NCBI RefSeq assembly: GCF_019916085.1 | Contig: NZ_CP049834.1 | Span: 713,501 to 777,500 of the forward strand | Source of the DNA: Aquirufa lenticrescens | GTDB lineage: Bacteria; Bacteroidota; Bacteroidia; Cytophagales; Spirosomataceae | Length of the DNA stretch: 64,000 nucleotides | Direction of reading: 5' to 3' | Shown here: positions 1-8,929 of the stretch, piece after piece | Position numbering within the stretch: the first letter of the stretch is position 1 | Layout: each line of letters opens with the position of its first letter | Notes under the pieces: model-generated | Database searches by the model: none | What the model was told of the DNA's origin: nothing | What the model saw: the letters and a program-made list of their open reading frames with translations, nothing else | Translations under genes and position numbers: made by a program

Positions 1-1117
1 AAATATTTGATAAGCCGATTGTTTTAATGACTTCTACAGCTTGTTTGTAGTCCTCATCAAAAATAAGTTCAGCTCTTTCAATTGCCTTAAAGGTTGAGCT
101 CCATTGGGGTTTGTGGGGATTTTCAGGACTTAGAATTTCTGATGGCAACGTGTATACCAAATAATCAAATACATTGGAAACTGAGTAAAACTCATTCTTC
201 CGTTTATGTATTGAAACTTCAGATTTATCATTCAGAAACGAAAACAATGAACGTTCATTTTGGCCGTAACGCTGTAATGAATTGACTAATACTGTTGCAG
301 AAATCCAATCTAATGGGAATAGTGCTAAAGAAAGTTCTTCGGTAATTAAATTATTATAGCTAATTAGATTGGACTCTTTAATTAATGACAATAGGTCGTT
401 GTAATTGTCTTTATCACAATCTTTAAGATTAAAATCTTTTAGCTTATTACTTGCAAAGAATATTAGTTGTTCAACAGGTTCGTTGAATAACAAATCTGTA
501 AATCGTCCTTTAACTTTTTCCCATTCAAGTTGATCCTGACTATTTAAATTTTTTCCATAAGTAGCAAAGTTTTGATGTAAGGTAATGATGAAATAACTTT
601 CAGTTTCATCATTGTTAGCCCATTCTGCTATTTTTTGTAGAAGAAAAAGTTCTTCAAGTTGATTATTTTTAGCGGCGAATTCTAAAAATTTACCAAATTC
701 ATCAACCAGAATAACTAATCCTTTAGATTTATTCTTAGCTTTTAATAATCTCTTTTGTAATGCCTCAATTATTGCGCTATTGCTAATTTCTCCATCAATT
801 TTTAGCTCATTCGCTAGGGTTTGGGTAAAAGATACGGAGTCCCCAATAATTTTTATAAATTCAAATGCCTTGAATCCTTTTTTGTCGTCAAGAGTATTGA
901 AGAAAAGTTGTTCGCCATTTAAATTTCTTTCAAGAGCCCATAAAAAAGTAGATTTTCCGGTTCCGTAATTTCCAATTAAATTGAATGATTTAGAGGAACT
1001 ATTGGGTCTCAGGAATATTCTTTCGAATATTTCTTTAGTGTTTTCAGTTACTATATATTCAAGAGTTTTACCGCTATCTCTTAAAATATTTGTCGAAATA
1101 TTGTTACTAATTCTCAT
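1..1117 (-). CDS. P-loop ATPase, partial (C-terminus beyond window)
   Basis: The minus-strand frame is open from an ATG at 1117 to the window edge, giving about 372 visible residues. A Walker A motif (GNYGTGKST, residues 49-57) and a Walker B motif (LVILVDE, 134-140, followed by FGKFLE) mark a STAND/AAA-like ATPase. The start overlaps the end of the DUF4007 gene by 11 nt, so the two are probably translationally coupled. ATPases of this kind sit beside DUF4007 genes in defence-type islands as far as I recall; a DNA-defence role is inference from the neighbourhood. The protein cannot be named further because its C-terminal half is missing. Confidence 0.8.
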   Translation of the reverse strand, partial: MRISNNISTNILRDSGKTLEYIVTENTKEIFERIFLRPNSSSKSFNLIGNYGTGKSTFLWALERNLNGEQLFFNTLDDKKGFKAFEFIKIIGDSVSFTQTLANELKIDGEISNSAIIEALQKRLLKAKNKSKGLVILVDEFGKFLEFAAKNNQLEELFLLQKIAEWANNDETESYFIITLHQNFATYGKNLNSQDQLEWEKVKGRFTDLLFNEPVEQLIFFASNKLKDFNLKDCDKDNYNDLLSLIKESNLISYNNLITEELSLALFPLDWISATVLVNSLQRYGQNERSLFSFLNDKSEVSIHKRKNEFYSVSNVFDYLVYTLPSEILSPENPHKPQWSSTFKAIERAELIFDEDYKQAVEVIKTIGLSNI

Positions 1118-2042
1118 ATATAGAAGATAATAAATCTTGCTTGAAATCTGGTGTATTAGTTTTTATCTGCAATTGCTTGATACCAGCATCGTCTTTATAT
1201 ACAAATCTGTTGTCAAGGGTACATATTTGTGAAATCAAATTCTCAAGTGAATCTAAGGTAAGACACAAATATGAACCAAGAATTTTTCTGATTGAATCGA
1301 GATTTATTACCGTTTCATTTTCAAATGAGTCGCAGATAAAGTACATAAATAAGTAAGGTGAAATAGAGCTTTGCTCACCTAAATTAATCTTATAAACTAA
1401 TTCACCTGATTCGTTTCTTCTATTTGTTTTAGAAATCAAGTTTAGTTGTAATAATGGAGCATTAAAGTCATCTTCGACTGTTTTAATGTTTTTTATTGGA
1501 GCAACATAAGTTTTTAAAAATACATTGAAATCTGAAGAAAGGGTATTTTCTGAAACGGACTTAGTTCCATTTTGCTGAAGTCTTCTATTAATGTAGTTAA
1601 TGACTGACTTTTCGGAGAACTCTTGAGTTACCTTGTCCGCAAAGTAGTCTAAAAAAATAATTTTGAAGATTGAAGCATATTCATCCTTGCAAAGATGATA
1701 TTGCAAAAGCCATACTGAGCTTTCGTTCTCTAAAAAAATATCGTTTTCGATGATTTTTCGAGCAATGGGTGTTATTGCTCCGTCTGAATTAATCCACCCA
1801 AATGCCTTTAACCAATGGTGTATTGACTTTACCATATTTTTGCCGACACCAAGTTCGGTTATAGCAAATATGTCATCATTAAATGCATCAACTTCCTTTA
1901 TATCAAATAGTTGCACTCCTTTTGTCAGCCACTGTTCTTTACAATGAAATGTCTCGTGTCCTGAAAATCTTAAAAATTCTTTCACTTTAATTAATTCATT
2001 TTTTATTAAACGAAGATAATCAAAATGGAGAAGTTTATCCAT
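1107..2042 (-). CDS. DUF4007 family protein
   Basis: The 311-residue protein carries the family hallmark FSGHETFHCKEQW near its N-terminus, with the rest consistent with the roughly 290-residue family. The biochemical function of DUF4007 is not known to me. I recall the family near DNA phosphorothioation and other defence genes, but no dnd genes are visible in this window. The ATG at 2042 puts 22 residues ahead of FSGHETF; an in-frame GTG at 1985 would start only a few residues before the motif and is a credible alternative. The gene overlaps the downstream ATPase start by 11 nt, indicating an operon. Confidence 0.75.
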   Translation of the reverse strand: MDKLLHFDYLRLIKNELIKVKEFLRFSGHETFHCKEQWLTKGVQLFDIKEVDAFNDDIFAITELGVGKNMVKSIHHWLKAFGWINSDGAITPIARKIIENDIFLENESSVWLLQYHLCKDEYASIFKIIFLDYFADKVTQEFSEKSVINYINRRLQQNGTKSVSENTLSSDFNVFLKTYVAPIKNIKTVEDDFNAPLLQLNLISKTNRRNESGELVYKINLGEQSSISPYLFMYFICDSFENETVINLDSIRKILGSYLCLTLDSLENLISQICTLDNRFVYKDDAGIKQLQIKTNTPDFKQDLLSSIYEN

Positions 2043-2163
2043 TTGCTTAAGTCAATTAAAGAGGATTATCAGTACAATTATTTTTTTTAAAGGTTAACTA
2101 TTTGATTTATAGACGATTATTTGTTTTAGGTTGCGACTATTTAATTTGCCAAATGAGGTCAAT

Positions 2164-2544
2164 TTAGTAATCGATGTACTCATCATTAATTTCAAAATTG
2201 TTGGTAGATGTATTATTCAACTCTCCTAAATAATGAAATGAGTCAATATTTTCATATTCTTTTGTAGAAATAGATCCATTTTGAAGACCGATCATCAGAC
2301 CTATTATATATGAAAGGTGATTAATGTCCGACCCAGCGATAATGATAGGTTGATCTCTGGGTAGATCAAATCCGTCACACATCTTTTCTAACATTCCTTT
2401 AATAAAGTTGATTTCAGGTATAATACCTAATTCAACGATTGCTGGTACAAGGGCGTTTGGATCTTGTACTTTAAAATAAACAACTCTGTGGCCATTTCCA
2501 TTGATAACTTCGTCGCTTAATTCTATTGAACCAGGTAGTTTCAT
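2164..2544 (-). CDS. Hypothetical protein
   Basis: A 126-residue acidic protein without signal peptide, membrane segment or motif that I recognise. Its start overlaps the stop of the preceding small gene by 4 nt (ATGA type), which supports real co-translation. It lies upstream of and in the same direction as the DUF4007/ATPase pair, separated from them by about 120 bp, and may be co-transcribed. Function unknown. Confidence 0.5.
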   Translation of the reverse strand: MKLPGSIELSDEVINGNGHRVVYFKVQDPNALVPAIVELGIIPEINFIKGMLEKMCDGFDLPRDQPIIIAGSDINHLSYIIGLMIGLQNGSISTKEYENIDSFHYLGELNNTSTNNFEINDEYIDY

Positions 2545-2849
2545 TTTTTTAACTGATTTAATGGTTGTTCGTTTAGTTTGGAGATTAGGTTCTTGAATTG
2601 AATTTCTGAAATGATCAATTTCATTGGCTTTTCAACCTTGTTTTTGGGATTTAGCACTTTTAACATTTTCATATATTTCATTTTATTATAAATATTCCCA
2701 AACTCAATATTTTCGGATTTTTTGGAAAATTTTCTGCCGGATTTTTTGAAGAGTATTGACCCCCTAAATTCTCTTAACAGGTATTCCATATATAAGGCGG
2801 AATACGGGAGCACTTCCTGCACCTCCTTCCGGGGGGAGATCCCTGCCAA
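2541..2849 (-). CDS. Small hypothetical protein, start uncertain
   Basis: The frame allows 102 residues, but the N-terminal part (SPRKEVQEVLPYS) lies in a locally GC-richer patch next to the serine recombinase and may be untranslated. The C-terminal 27 residues beginning MKLIISEIQFKNLIS look like a typical small Bacteroidota ORF and could be the actual gene. It shares a 4-nt overlap with the next gene downstream. No function can be assigned. Confidence 0.35.
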   Translation of the reverse strand: MAGISPRKEVQEVLPYSALYMEYLLREFRGSILFKKSGRKFSKKSENIEFGNIYNKMKYMKMLKVLNPKNKVEKPMKLIISEIQFKNLISKLNEQPLNQLKK

Positions 2850-2941
2850 AGAACATTTGAAAAATATCCCTGATCAGTGCCAATCAGGAATGATCCTTAG
2901 CTAAAGTTGTGTGGCAAAATCCATATGGTTTCGTCATCTTT

Positions 2942-2972
2942 TGTATCAATCAAATTAGTGTATCAAACTAAT
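2942..2972. promoter_or_regulatory. Direct and inverted repeats upstream of serine recombinase
   Basis: TGTATCAA occurs at 2942-2949 and again at 2959-2966, 17 bp apart. The second copy sits in the 7-bp spacer of an inverted repeat ATTAGT (2954-2959) / ACTAAT (2967-2972). A second weak dyad (CCTGAT / ATCAGG) lies around 2868-2888. Such repeats about 80-100 bp before a resolvase/invertase gene fit a recombination (res-like) or autoregulatory site. This is inference from position only. Confidence 0.35.
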
Positions 2973-3051
2973 CTTACTAGAATGCTGCGCCATATTAAAT
3001 ATTGATCTACATTAGCCTTAGAACAATTCAAAGGATTTAAATGATACAGTT

Positions 3052-3702
3052 ATGGTAAATGCAGTGATTTACAGCCGAGTGTCAAGCGTAGGAAATCGAC
3101 AAGATACTGTGCGACAAACAAATGAACTTACCGAGTATGCGGCTCGAATGGGGTACAACCTTGTGGGAATTTATGAAGAGAAAATCAGTGGATTCAAAAA
3201 GAATGAGGATCGACCCATACTGTCACAGATGTTGAAGGATATTGATAGGGGTAAGATTGATAAGGTCCTTACTTGGGAGCTCTCGCGTATAGGCCGTAAT
3301 GTCATTCAGGGGCTTTCCTTTGTTGAAGAGCTAAACACGAGAAAGGTCTCACTTTTTATAAAGAACTACAACCTTGAAACCTTATATGAGGATAAGTCAA
3401 TTAATCCATTGACAATGTTTTTGGTTCAGATATTAGCAAGTATAGCCGCGATGGAGTCTGATGCAACCAAGTCCAGATTCCAGTCCGGCTACCGTAACTA
3501 CATAAACAATGGAGGGAAAGTTGGGAGAAAACCTGGTCATACAATCTCTGACGAAGATCTATTGAAGAAGTATTCGGAGGTTGTGAAGCTGTTAAAGCGT
3601 GGGTTAAGTTTAAGACAAGTCTCCAAACTGACAGAGAATACATCAACTACAACGGTGATGAAAGTGAAAGCAACTATCAAAAGATTACAGGAAATTTCAT
3701 AA
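3052..3702 (+). CDS. Serine recombinase (resolvase/invertase family)
   Basis: A 216-residue site-specific recombinase. The N-terminus reads YSRVSSVGNRQD: S11 fits the nucleophilic serine and R9 the active-site arginine. The WELSRIGRN block (residues 75-83) supplies the second arginine pair, and GRKPGH leads into a C-terminal HTH. Length fits the small resolvase/invertase group rather than the large integrases. It is flanked by repeats upstream and about 350 bp of empty AT-rich DNA downstream. It may resolve cointegrates or invert a segment of the accessory element; which one cannot be seen from this window. Confidence 0.9.
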   Translation: MVNAVIYSRVSSVGNRQDTVRQTNELTEYAARMGYNLVGIYEEKISGFKKNEDRPILSQMLKDIDRGKIDKVLTWELSRIGRNVIQGLSFVEELNTRKVSLFIKNYNLETLYEDKSINPLTMFLVQILASIAAMESDATKSRFQSGYRNYINNGGKVGRKPGHTISDEDLLKKYSEVVKLLKRGLSLRQVSKLTENTSTTTVMKVKATIKRLQEIS

Positions 3703-4056
3703 TTAAGGTCTCGCTTCATAAAAGGGTCAATACTAATGATAAAATCTCAAACTTTCTACACACTAATTTTACGATAAAAAGAATGGTTTAAATAGTTTAG
3801 AGGTTGTTTGTTCCACTTAATTATGTAATACATTTAGTTACTTTATTTAGTCTTCGATTACGGCAAAAAATGCTCAAATCTTAAGTATTTAGCAATTCCT
3901 TAGCATTGAACTCTTCCCATTTTAATTCCTTTTTCATATATTTTAACTGTACATAGTTGGAGAGTAACGGATTCAATTCAAGTACATAAGATATTGATTA
4001 CCCCCCTTATTGTTATTGTTGTCTGTTACCAACTAGCGATAGGGATTTTAAAATAA
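3703..4056. other. AT-rich intergenic stretch without recognisable feature
   Basis: No credible coding frame, terminator or RNA is seen. A loose inverted repeat (GTTGG...GTAAC near 3957, GTTACCAAC near 4023) and a run of T/C before 4057 are the only structures noticed. It probably holds the promoter of the primase-like gene, but no TAnnTTTG box is clear. Confidence 0.4.
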
Positions 4057-5322
4057 ATGTTTTCATTTTTTAATGGTGGAATCACAGTGATCTACCCAAA
4101 AAGACACATCGACTTACCAGCATTGGTAAGGTTGATTAAGAATAATCCTGATAAATCCAAAATCGAAAAGGTTCGAGAACTTAGAAGACATAATAAGGAT
4201 TATGGTCCACTAAAGAGATCCCTTTCTTATATCACTCCCAATTGTTTAGTAAAGATCCGAAACCTGAAAGAATCAGATTACAATTTATTCACACTATCAT
4301 CATATATATACTTTGATATTGACGATTATAGAAATGCTGAACAATTGAAAGAACGGTTTATTAAAGACTATGGACATATGGCCTCTCTTATATGTTTTTC
4401 CTGTAGTAAAGGAGGAATTTCTATTTTATTCAAGGTGTCAAATTGTATAAAGAATGAGAATGAATTCTTTATTGCTCGGCAATATATTATTGATAACATT
4501 ATGGTAAATGAGGATTACGATAAAAATACTAGTGATATTGCTCGTCCTTTGTTTATTTCTTTAGACCCTGAAGTATTTTTTAATTATGAGAATGAAATCG
4601 AGATTCCTGAATACTATTTTAAGAACAAAAATTTAATTAATAAAAAGTGCACAACTGGAGTATATAAAACACCTCTAACAATGGTACGTTCCAATTGCGC
4701 ACTTTTAGAAGACTTTAATCCTACTCCAATCAAGGAGGTATTAGAACAATTAATCTTTGAAACTCCTGTTACTCTTATCAATTCAATTGTTGAATTTAAA
4801 GAAATTGAATATGTTGAAATACGATATGGATATATCATAAAAGATGGATTTAAACATAAAACCTTCACGAATATCATTCATAAGTTGGTTTACTTGAATC
4901 CAAATTCAGAAAGACAAATCTTATTATCTTACCTCTATTATATAAACCAATCCAATACGGGTGATACACAAATGAATGAAAAAGAACTGATCCGATTGTT
5001 CGATTTTGTTTATAATGGGATAAAAGATCGAGGAAGATCGAATGTTAAGCCCAAATTAAAAAGGGTACACTACAATAAAGATTTAAGGTCAGAAATTGAT
5101 AAACGAAAGATATCTGGTTTAATCATTGGAGCTTTAAAACAAAATGCCAGCAAACTTAAAATTGAGAAAGCAATTAATGAAATTGAAAGCAAGGGTGCAA
5201 AGATATCCAACTCAAGTATTGCTAAACAATCTGGTTTAAATAGAGGTACAATAATAAAACACCGAAACACAGAGCTTATTGATTTAGATAAATTGATTCA
5301 AGAATTAAATCATTCAATATAA
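4057..5322 (+). CDS. BT4734/BF3469-like (VirE N-terminal/primase-type) mobile-element protein
   Basis: The 421-residue protein carries the pattern of the BT4734-like N-terminal domain common on Bacteroidota mobile elements: YIYFDIDDYRNAEQL, then a SKGGISILFKV strand pair, then DIARPLFISLDPEVFFN with the metal-site-like acidic residues. The C-terminal 60 residues (ISNSSIAKQSGLNRGTIIKH) look like a helix-turn-helix. These domains are regarded as primase-polymerase-like, so a role in element replication is likely but inferred. No helicase partner is visible next to it. The ATG at 4057 follows a short leader; a start at the later in-frame ATG would lose little. Confidence 0.7.
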   Translation: MFSFFNGGITVIYPKRHIDLPALVRLIKNNPDKSKIEKVRELRRHNKDYGPLKRSLSYITPNCLVKIRNLKESDYNLFTLSSYIYFDIDDYRNAEQLKERFIKDYGHMASLICFSCSKGGISILFKVSNCIKNENEFFIARQYIIDNIMVNEDYDKNTSDIARPLFISLDPEVFFNYENEIEIPEYYFKNKNLINKKCTTGVYKTPLTMVRSNCALLEDFNPTPIKEVLEQLIFETPVTLINSIVEFKEIEYVEIRYGYIIKDGFKHKTFTNIIHKLVYLNPNSERQILLSYLYYINQSNTGDTQMNEKELIRLFDFVYNGIKDRGRSNVKPKLKRVHYNKDLRSEIDKRKISGLIIGALKQNASKLKIEKAINEIESKGAKISNSSIAKQSGLNRGTIIKHRNTELIDLDKLIQELNHSI

Positions 5323-5419
5323 AACGATTTTAGTATTACATTTTGCTTTTCAACTTGTTTGAATTCGAATTTGCTTCAAGATTTTCTTCTTGCTAATTTA
5401 AACTCCAAATACAACTATT

Positions 5420-6541
5420 ATGGAGGTTTTTATTACTGGAACACCAGAAATCAATAACGATGAAATTGGTAGAGTCGTTGATTTTCTGAATTGTCAAAAA
5501 GGGCCTATAAATTTTATCGATTTAGAAGTTCTTTCAAAGGAATCATTAGAAAGTATAATTGAAGATTATAATCCTGATTATGGATTTCAGGTAGAATCTT
5601 TAAATAAAATAAGCAAGAGTTATCGATTTAAAAATGATTTGCACTTTAGTCAATACCTTGTTGTTCTCACCAGTTATAAGTTGGATTTTGAATACTACAA
5701 CACTGAAAAAAAGTGGTTTAGTTATTTTAGAGACAAGGATTTTTTCATAAGAACGAACGATTGGGAAACCTTTTCAAGAAATCTCCCTCATATAGCTATT
5801 GCTCATCAAACAGTTGAATGTCTATTTCAATCATTACAAGGTTATCCTTTGGGTCATTTTGATAACTATCATCTGAAGCCTATTGGATGTATTAATGATT
5901 TTTGTTCAAATGAAAATGATATTAGCATAAAATTTAACAGTGGTAGAATTTGCGATCAATGTGTTGAGTTGGCTTCTCAAAATGCTTCAATTGACGTCTT
6001 AATACAAATTAAAGAGATAATTGACCTAGTAAGAAATGAATTGTCTGATTTTAAATCGATATTATTAAGTCGTCAGATTCCAAGTCTGCGAGTAACTGAA
6101 AATCTAGAAATATTTATTGGTGATACGTTAATTCCTTTTGACCCTAAAAGAAAGATGTTTTATCTGTATATGCTTCTTCATAAAGATGAATATATCTCAA
6201 TCGAGTCTTTAAGGTCAAACTTAGATGGTTTAAAAACCTTATTTAATTTGTTGAAGCGAGGAACATCACTGAAACCAATTTTCACTCTTCTAAATTTGAT
6301 AACAGAAGATGATGGAAGACATTTTACTAAAGGCGACAAATCCAAAGCAGTAAAGAATGTTAAAGACCTAAGAAATGAAATTAGTAATATTTTGAGAGAA
6401 AATGTAAATGCTGAAATTGCCAGACTTTATTCAATCGATTCTATAGTGTTAAAAGGGCCTGTAGATAATTATTGCAGTATTTTTCACTCAAAGGAAGGTG
6501 TTGTAATTGATTTGCCAGGTCAATTATTAAATTATATCTGA
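5420..6541 (+). CDS. Unknown protein with zinc-ribbon-like Cys cluster
   Basis: A 373-residue protein. Its centre holds GCINDFCSNENDISIKF followed by GRICDQC, a C-x4-C ... C-x2-C arrangement typical of a structural zinc ribbon. I recall GCxxDxC...DI...G.IC..C signatures from peptidase-like and defence-associated proteins, but the HExxH of metallopeptidases is absent here. Residues from about 235 (IFIGDTLIPFDPKRKMFYLYMLLHKDEYISIESL) resemble a winged-helix domain. It may be a regulator or effector of the element. It ends in its own hairpin terminator, so it is probably monocistronic or the last gene of a unit with the primase-like gene. Confidence 0.6.
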   Translation: MEVFITGTPEINNDEIGRVVDFLNCQKGPINFIDLEVLSKESLESIIEDYNPDYGFQVESLNKISKSYRFKNDLHFSQYLVVLTSYKLDFEYYNTEKKWFSYFRDKDFFIRTNDWETFSRNLPHIAIAHQTVECLFQSLQGYPLGHFDNYHLKPIGCINDFCSNENDISIKFNSGRICDQCVELASQNASIDVLIQIKEIIDLVRNELSDFKSILLSRQIPSLRVTENLEIFIGDTLIPFDPKRKMFYLYMLLHKDEYISIESLRSNLDGLKTLFNLLKRGTSLKPIFTLLNLITEDDGRHFTKGDKSKAVKNVKDLRNEISNILRENVNAEIARLYSIDSIVLKGPVDNYCSIFHSKEGVVIDLPGQLLNYI

Positions 6542-6546
6542 AGAAA

Positions 6547-6582
6547 TAAGGCGCCTGTAAATTTATAATAAGGCGCCTTTAT
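6547..6582 (+). terminator. Hairpin terminator after zinc-ribbon gene
   Basis: AGGCGCC (6549-6555) pairs with GGCGCCT (6572-6578) across a 16-nt AT loop, followed by TT. It lies 7 nt after the stop codon at 6541. Confidence 0.6.
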
Positions 6583-6639
6583 AGCCCCTAATAGGCATTT
6601 TTCATCAATAATATTTGTATCGAACTTAAACGAACAAAT

Positions 6640-8310
6640 ATGAAAAATGTAGAAAAGTGCTCAATTGCCGGAAAATTTCAAACATTGAAAATTTCTGAAG
6701 TTTTCATCCCTCAAGAGATGAAAAATCTTTACGACTACACAAATCGTGAAATCGAAATTGAAACGATTAAAACGAGTATCGAAGAATTCGGACAATTACA
6801 ACCTGTCTTGTGTGTTAAAGAAAATGATAAATTATTTATCATCAATGGTGTTTTAAGATTTGAAGCATTAATTCGTTTAGAAAAAAATGAAATCGATGTA
6901 ATACTAGTTGATTTCAATTTTGAAGAGGAGTCTTTCTCTTTAGAAGATCTTATCATTCACTCACAGATTCAAAAGGTTAAAACTGCCAAAGAAAAATTGC
7001 GTGAATTTATCTCCATTCTTCGTATTGAATCTGGTGATTCTAACCCTTTACGTGATCGCAATCAACGATATAATTTCTTGTCTGATTCTTTAGGTAAAGG
7101 CTGGTCTCGCAGTAATGTGATCTTGATGATGAATGTAATCAAATGGACTATGGATAATGGTGATGGATTAAATATTGTAGATCAAGTGTTTGAAGAGAAA
7201 ATTTTGGTATCTCAGGCAGCCTTTGTTGTAGAATCATTAGCACGTGAGGATTACAATTATGAGAAAGAGGGAGAATCAAAAATTCTTGCAAAATATTTAC
7301 AAGGAGCTTTCAATAAGGATAAAGCACTTTCACTAATTGATACGTTTAATTATAAGCGCAACGAAGGATATACAGAAATTGATATTTACCCTATCAAATC
7401 AGAAAACTATGAAATTATTCACGGTAGTATTGAGGATGTAGAATTGTCTGAGGATATGGAAATTGACGTCGTATTCTCTAGTCCAATTTATTACAAACTT
7501 CGTAGATATGGCGATGATCCCAACGAAATGGGTTGGGAGGCAACTCCTAAGTTGTACGCAAAAAGACTTGTTGATACGTTAATGAAGCCTTATGCTCGAC
7601 TTAAGGAGTCAGGTAGTATGTTCATTAATTTAGGCGAAACATATGATAAAGGTCAATGTCTAGCTGTAATTGAACACGTTGTTTTGGAAATGGTTGAACG
7701 TGGAATGTTTTATGTTGATCGTGTAATATGGAAGAAAGACTCAAATAAACCTATTTCAAATCAAAATCATCGTTTTCAACCTAGCTATGAAGTAGTGCTT
7801 CATTTTGCTAAATCCAAGAACTTCTATTTTAATCGTTTCAAAATTAAAAAGGATATTACGAATTTCAATATCGCGCGAGGATGTAAAGATTATGGATGGG
7901 ACGGAGTGAATTATTATGTTCCAAACTTTTACAAACAACTTCGCAATATTTTGAGCGAAAATGAATTACACGATATTGTCACCGTTCAAACCAATTCCTC
8001 TAGAATTAAACACATTGAAGGCGAAGAATGGCACCCAGCTACATTTTCTCAAATGTTACCCGCAATCTTTTTGTCTACATTCTGTCCTAAACCAACAAAA
8101 GATTATACTCCATTGGTTTTCGATCCGTACAGTGGAATTGCAAGCACTGGTTCCACGTCATTGATGATGGGATATCGTTACTGCGGAGTTGAGCTTTATC
8201 AAAATAATGTTAATACTTCAAAGCGAGTTTTGGCAGAAAGCCTTAGTGAATATCATCCATTAGCGTTAGAGTATTTAGAATCTCAAAAAGAATATGAATT
8301 AGTCGCATAA
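6640..8310 (+). CDS. ParB-like domain fused to N4/N6 DNA methyltransferase
   Basis: A 556-residue fusion. Residues 10-130 form a ParB/sulfiredoxin-like domain (EEFGQLQPVLCV, then INGVLRFEAL with the G-x-x-R box at 70-73). Residues 255-525 form a beta-class methyltransferase: catalytic motif IV first (FSSPIYYKLRRYG, SPIY at 281-284), then HPATFSQMLP (465-474) and SAM-binding motif I (DPYSGIAST, 495-503) near the C-terminus. The usual S/D-P-P-Y is S-P-I-Y here, an unusual change at a catalytic residue. No restriction partner is adjacent, so it is likely an orphan element methyltransferase, possibly with altered activity or used for DNA marking/anti-restriction. Confidence 0.85.
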   Translation: MKNVEKCSIAGKFQTLKISEVFIPQEMKNLYDYTNREIEIETIKTSIEEFGQLQPVLCVKENDKLFIINGVLRFEALIRLEKNEIDVILVDFNFEEESFSLEDLIIHSQIQKVKTAKEKLREFISILRIESGDSNPLRDRNQRYNFLSDSLGKGWSRSNVILMMNVIKWTMDNGDGLNIVDQVFEEKILVSQAAFVVESLAREDYNYEKEGESKILAKYLQGAFNKDKALSLIDTFNYKRNEGYTEIDIYPIKSENYEIIHGSIEDVELSEDMEIDVVFSSPIYYKLRRYGDDPNEMGWEATPKLYAKRLVDTLMKPYARLKESGSMFINLGETYDKGQCLAVIEHVVLEMVERGMFYVDRVIWKKDSNKPISNQNHRFQPSYEVVLHFAKSKNFYFNRFKIKKDITNFNIARGCKDYGWDGVNYYVPNFYKQLRNILSENELHDIVTVQTNSSRIKHIEGEEWHPATFSQMLPAIFLSTFCPKPTKDYTPLVFDPYSGIASTGSTSLMMGYRYCGVELYQNNVNTSKRVLAESLSEYHPLALEYLESQKEYELVA

Positions 8311-8491
8311 AAGTCACAACATCACCGTGATTTAGATATTCAAAAGTACTTATGGAATATTGAAATCCTCATCAAAACGATGGGTAGGGGAAATTGTGTG
8401 TCAAAATATTAAAAACCTGTGGGTGTATAGGATATCGAACCTTCAAATTTTTATTTAAACTTTTTGGTGGAGAGTAACCATTTAAATTAAA

Positions 8492-8869
8492 ATGAAAAAG
8501 TTAATGTTTAAAAATGTTGTGTCAAAAAACAAGTTAGAATTGTTTTTAATTTCTAATAAGGAGTATGAATTTCAAAAAGTAATGGATTCTGAATCTCCGT
8601 TAATAACATATCTAATTGAGAGAAAATTTAATAGTGATGCCAGAAAACTAACTATTTTGAATTTTAATTACAACCCTAATAAGGATAGATATCATTTAAC
8701 AACATTGAAGGATTTTATTGAATTACAGGAGAATATTAATTGTCCTTCTAGATTGAAATTAAATGGTTCCAAACCTTATGGTTTGTGTTTATCGACCAAT
8801 AAACTAATAAAATGGTTAAATGATCCCAACAATGAATCCTTATGGTTTCCAGTAAATAACACCATCTAA
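8492..8869 (+). CDS. Hypothetical protein
   Basis: A 125-residue, lysine/asparagine-rich protein with no motif that I recognise, no signal peptide and no membrane segment. It sits between the methyltransferase and the excisionase-like gene and is followed by a hairpin. A 180-bp leader without other genes precedes it. Probably element-specific; function unknown. Confidence 0.5.
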   Translation: MKKLMFKNVVSKNKLELFLISNKEYEFQKVMDSESPLITYLIERKFNSDARKLTILNFNYNPNKDRYHLTTLKDFIELQENINCPSRLKLNGSKPYGLCLSTNKLIKWLNDPNNESLWFPVNNTI

Positions 8870-8886
8870 TTTGATAATTATATCAA

Positions 8887-8913
8887 AAGGGCGTATCCTA
8901 GCGCTACGTCCTT
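8887..8913 (+). terminator. Imperfect hairpin, possible terminator
   Basis: AAGGGCGTA (8887-8895) pairs with TACGTCCTT (8905-8913) with one G-T wobble, located between the stop at 8869 and the HTH gene at 8930. It lacks a long T tract, so it may be only an attenuating structure. Confidence 0.4.
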
Positions 8914-8929
8914 CTAAATCAGTTTTAAT

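Noticed and set aside
94-285. Plus-strand 63-codon frame at the left edge
   Set aside because: It lies inside the minus-strand ATPase frame, which has clear P-loop motifs.
5420-6541. Archaemetzincin-type protease assignment
   Set aside because: The HExxH metal-binding motif is missing; only the Cys cluster is similar.
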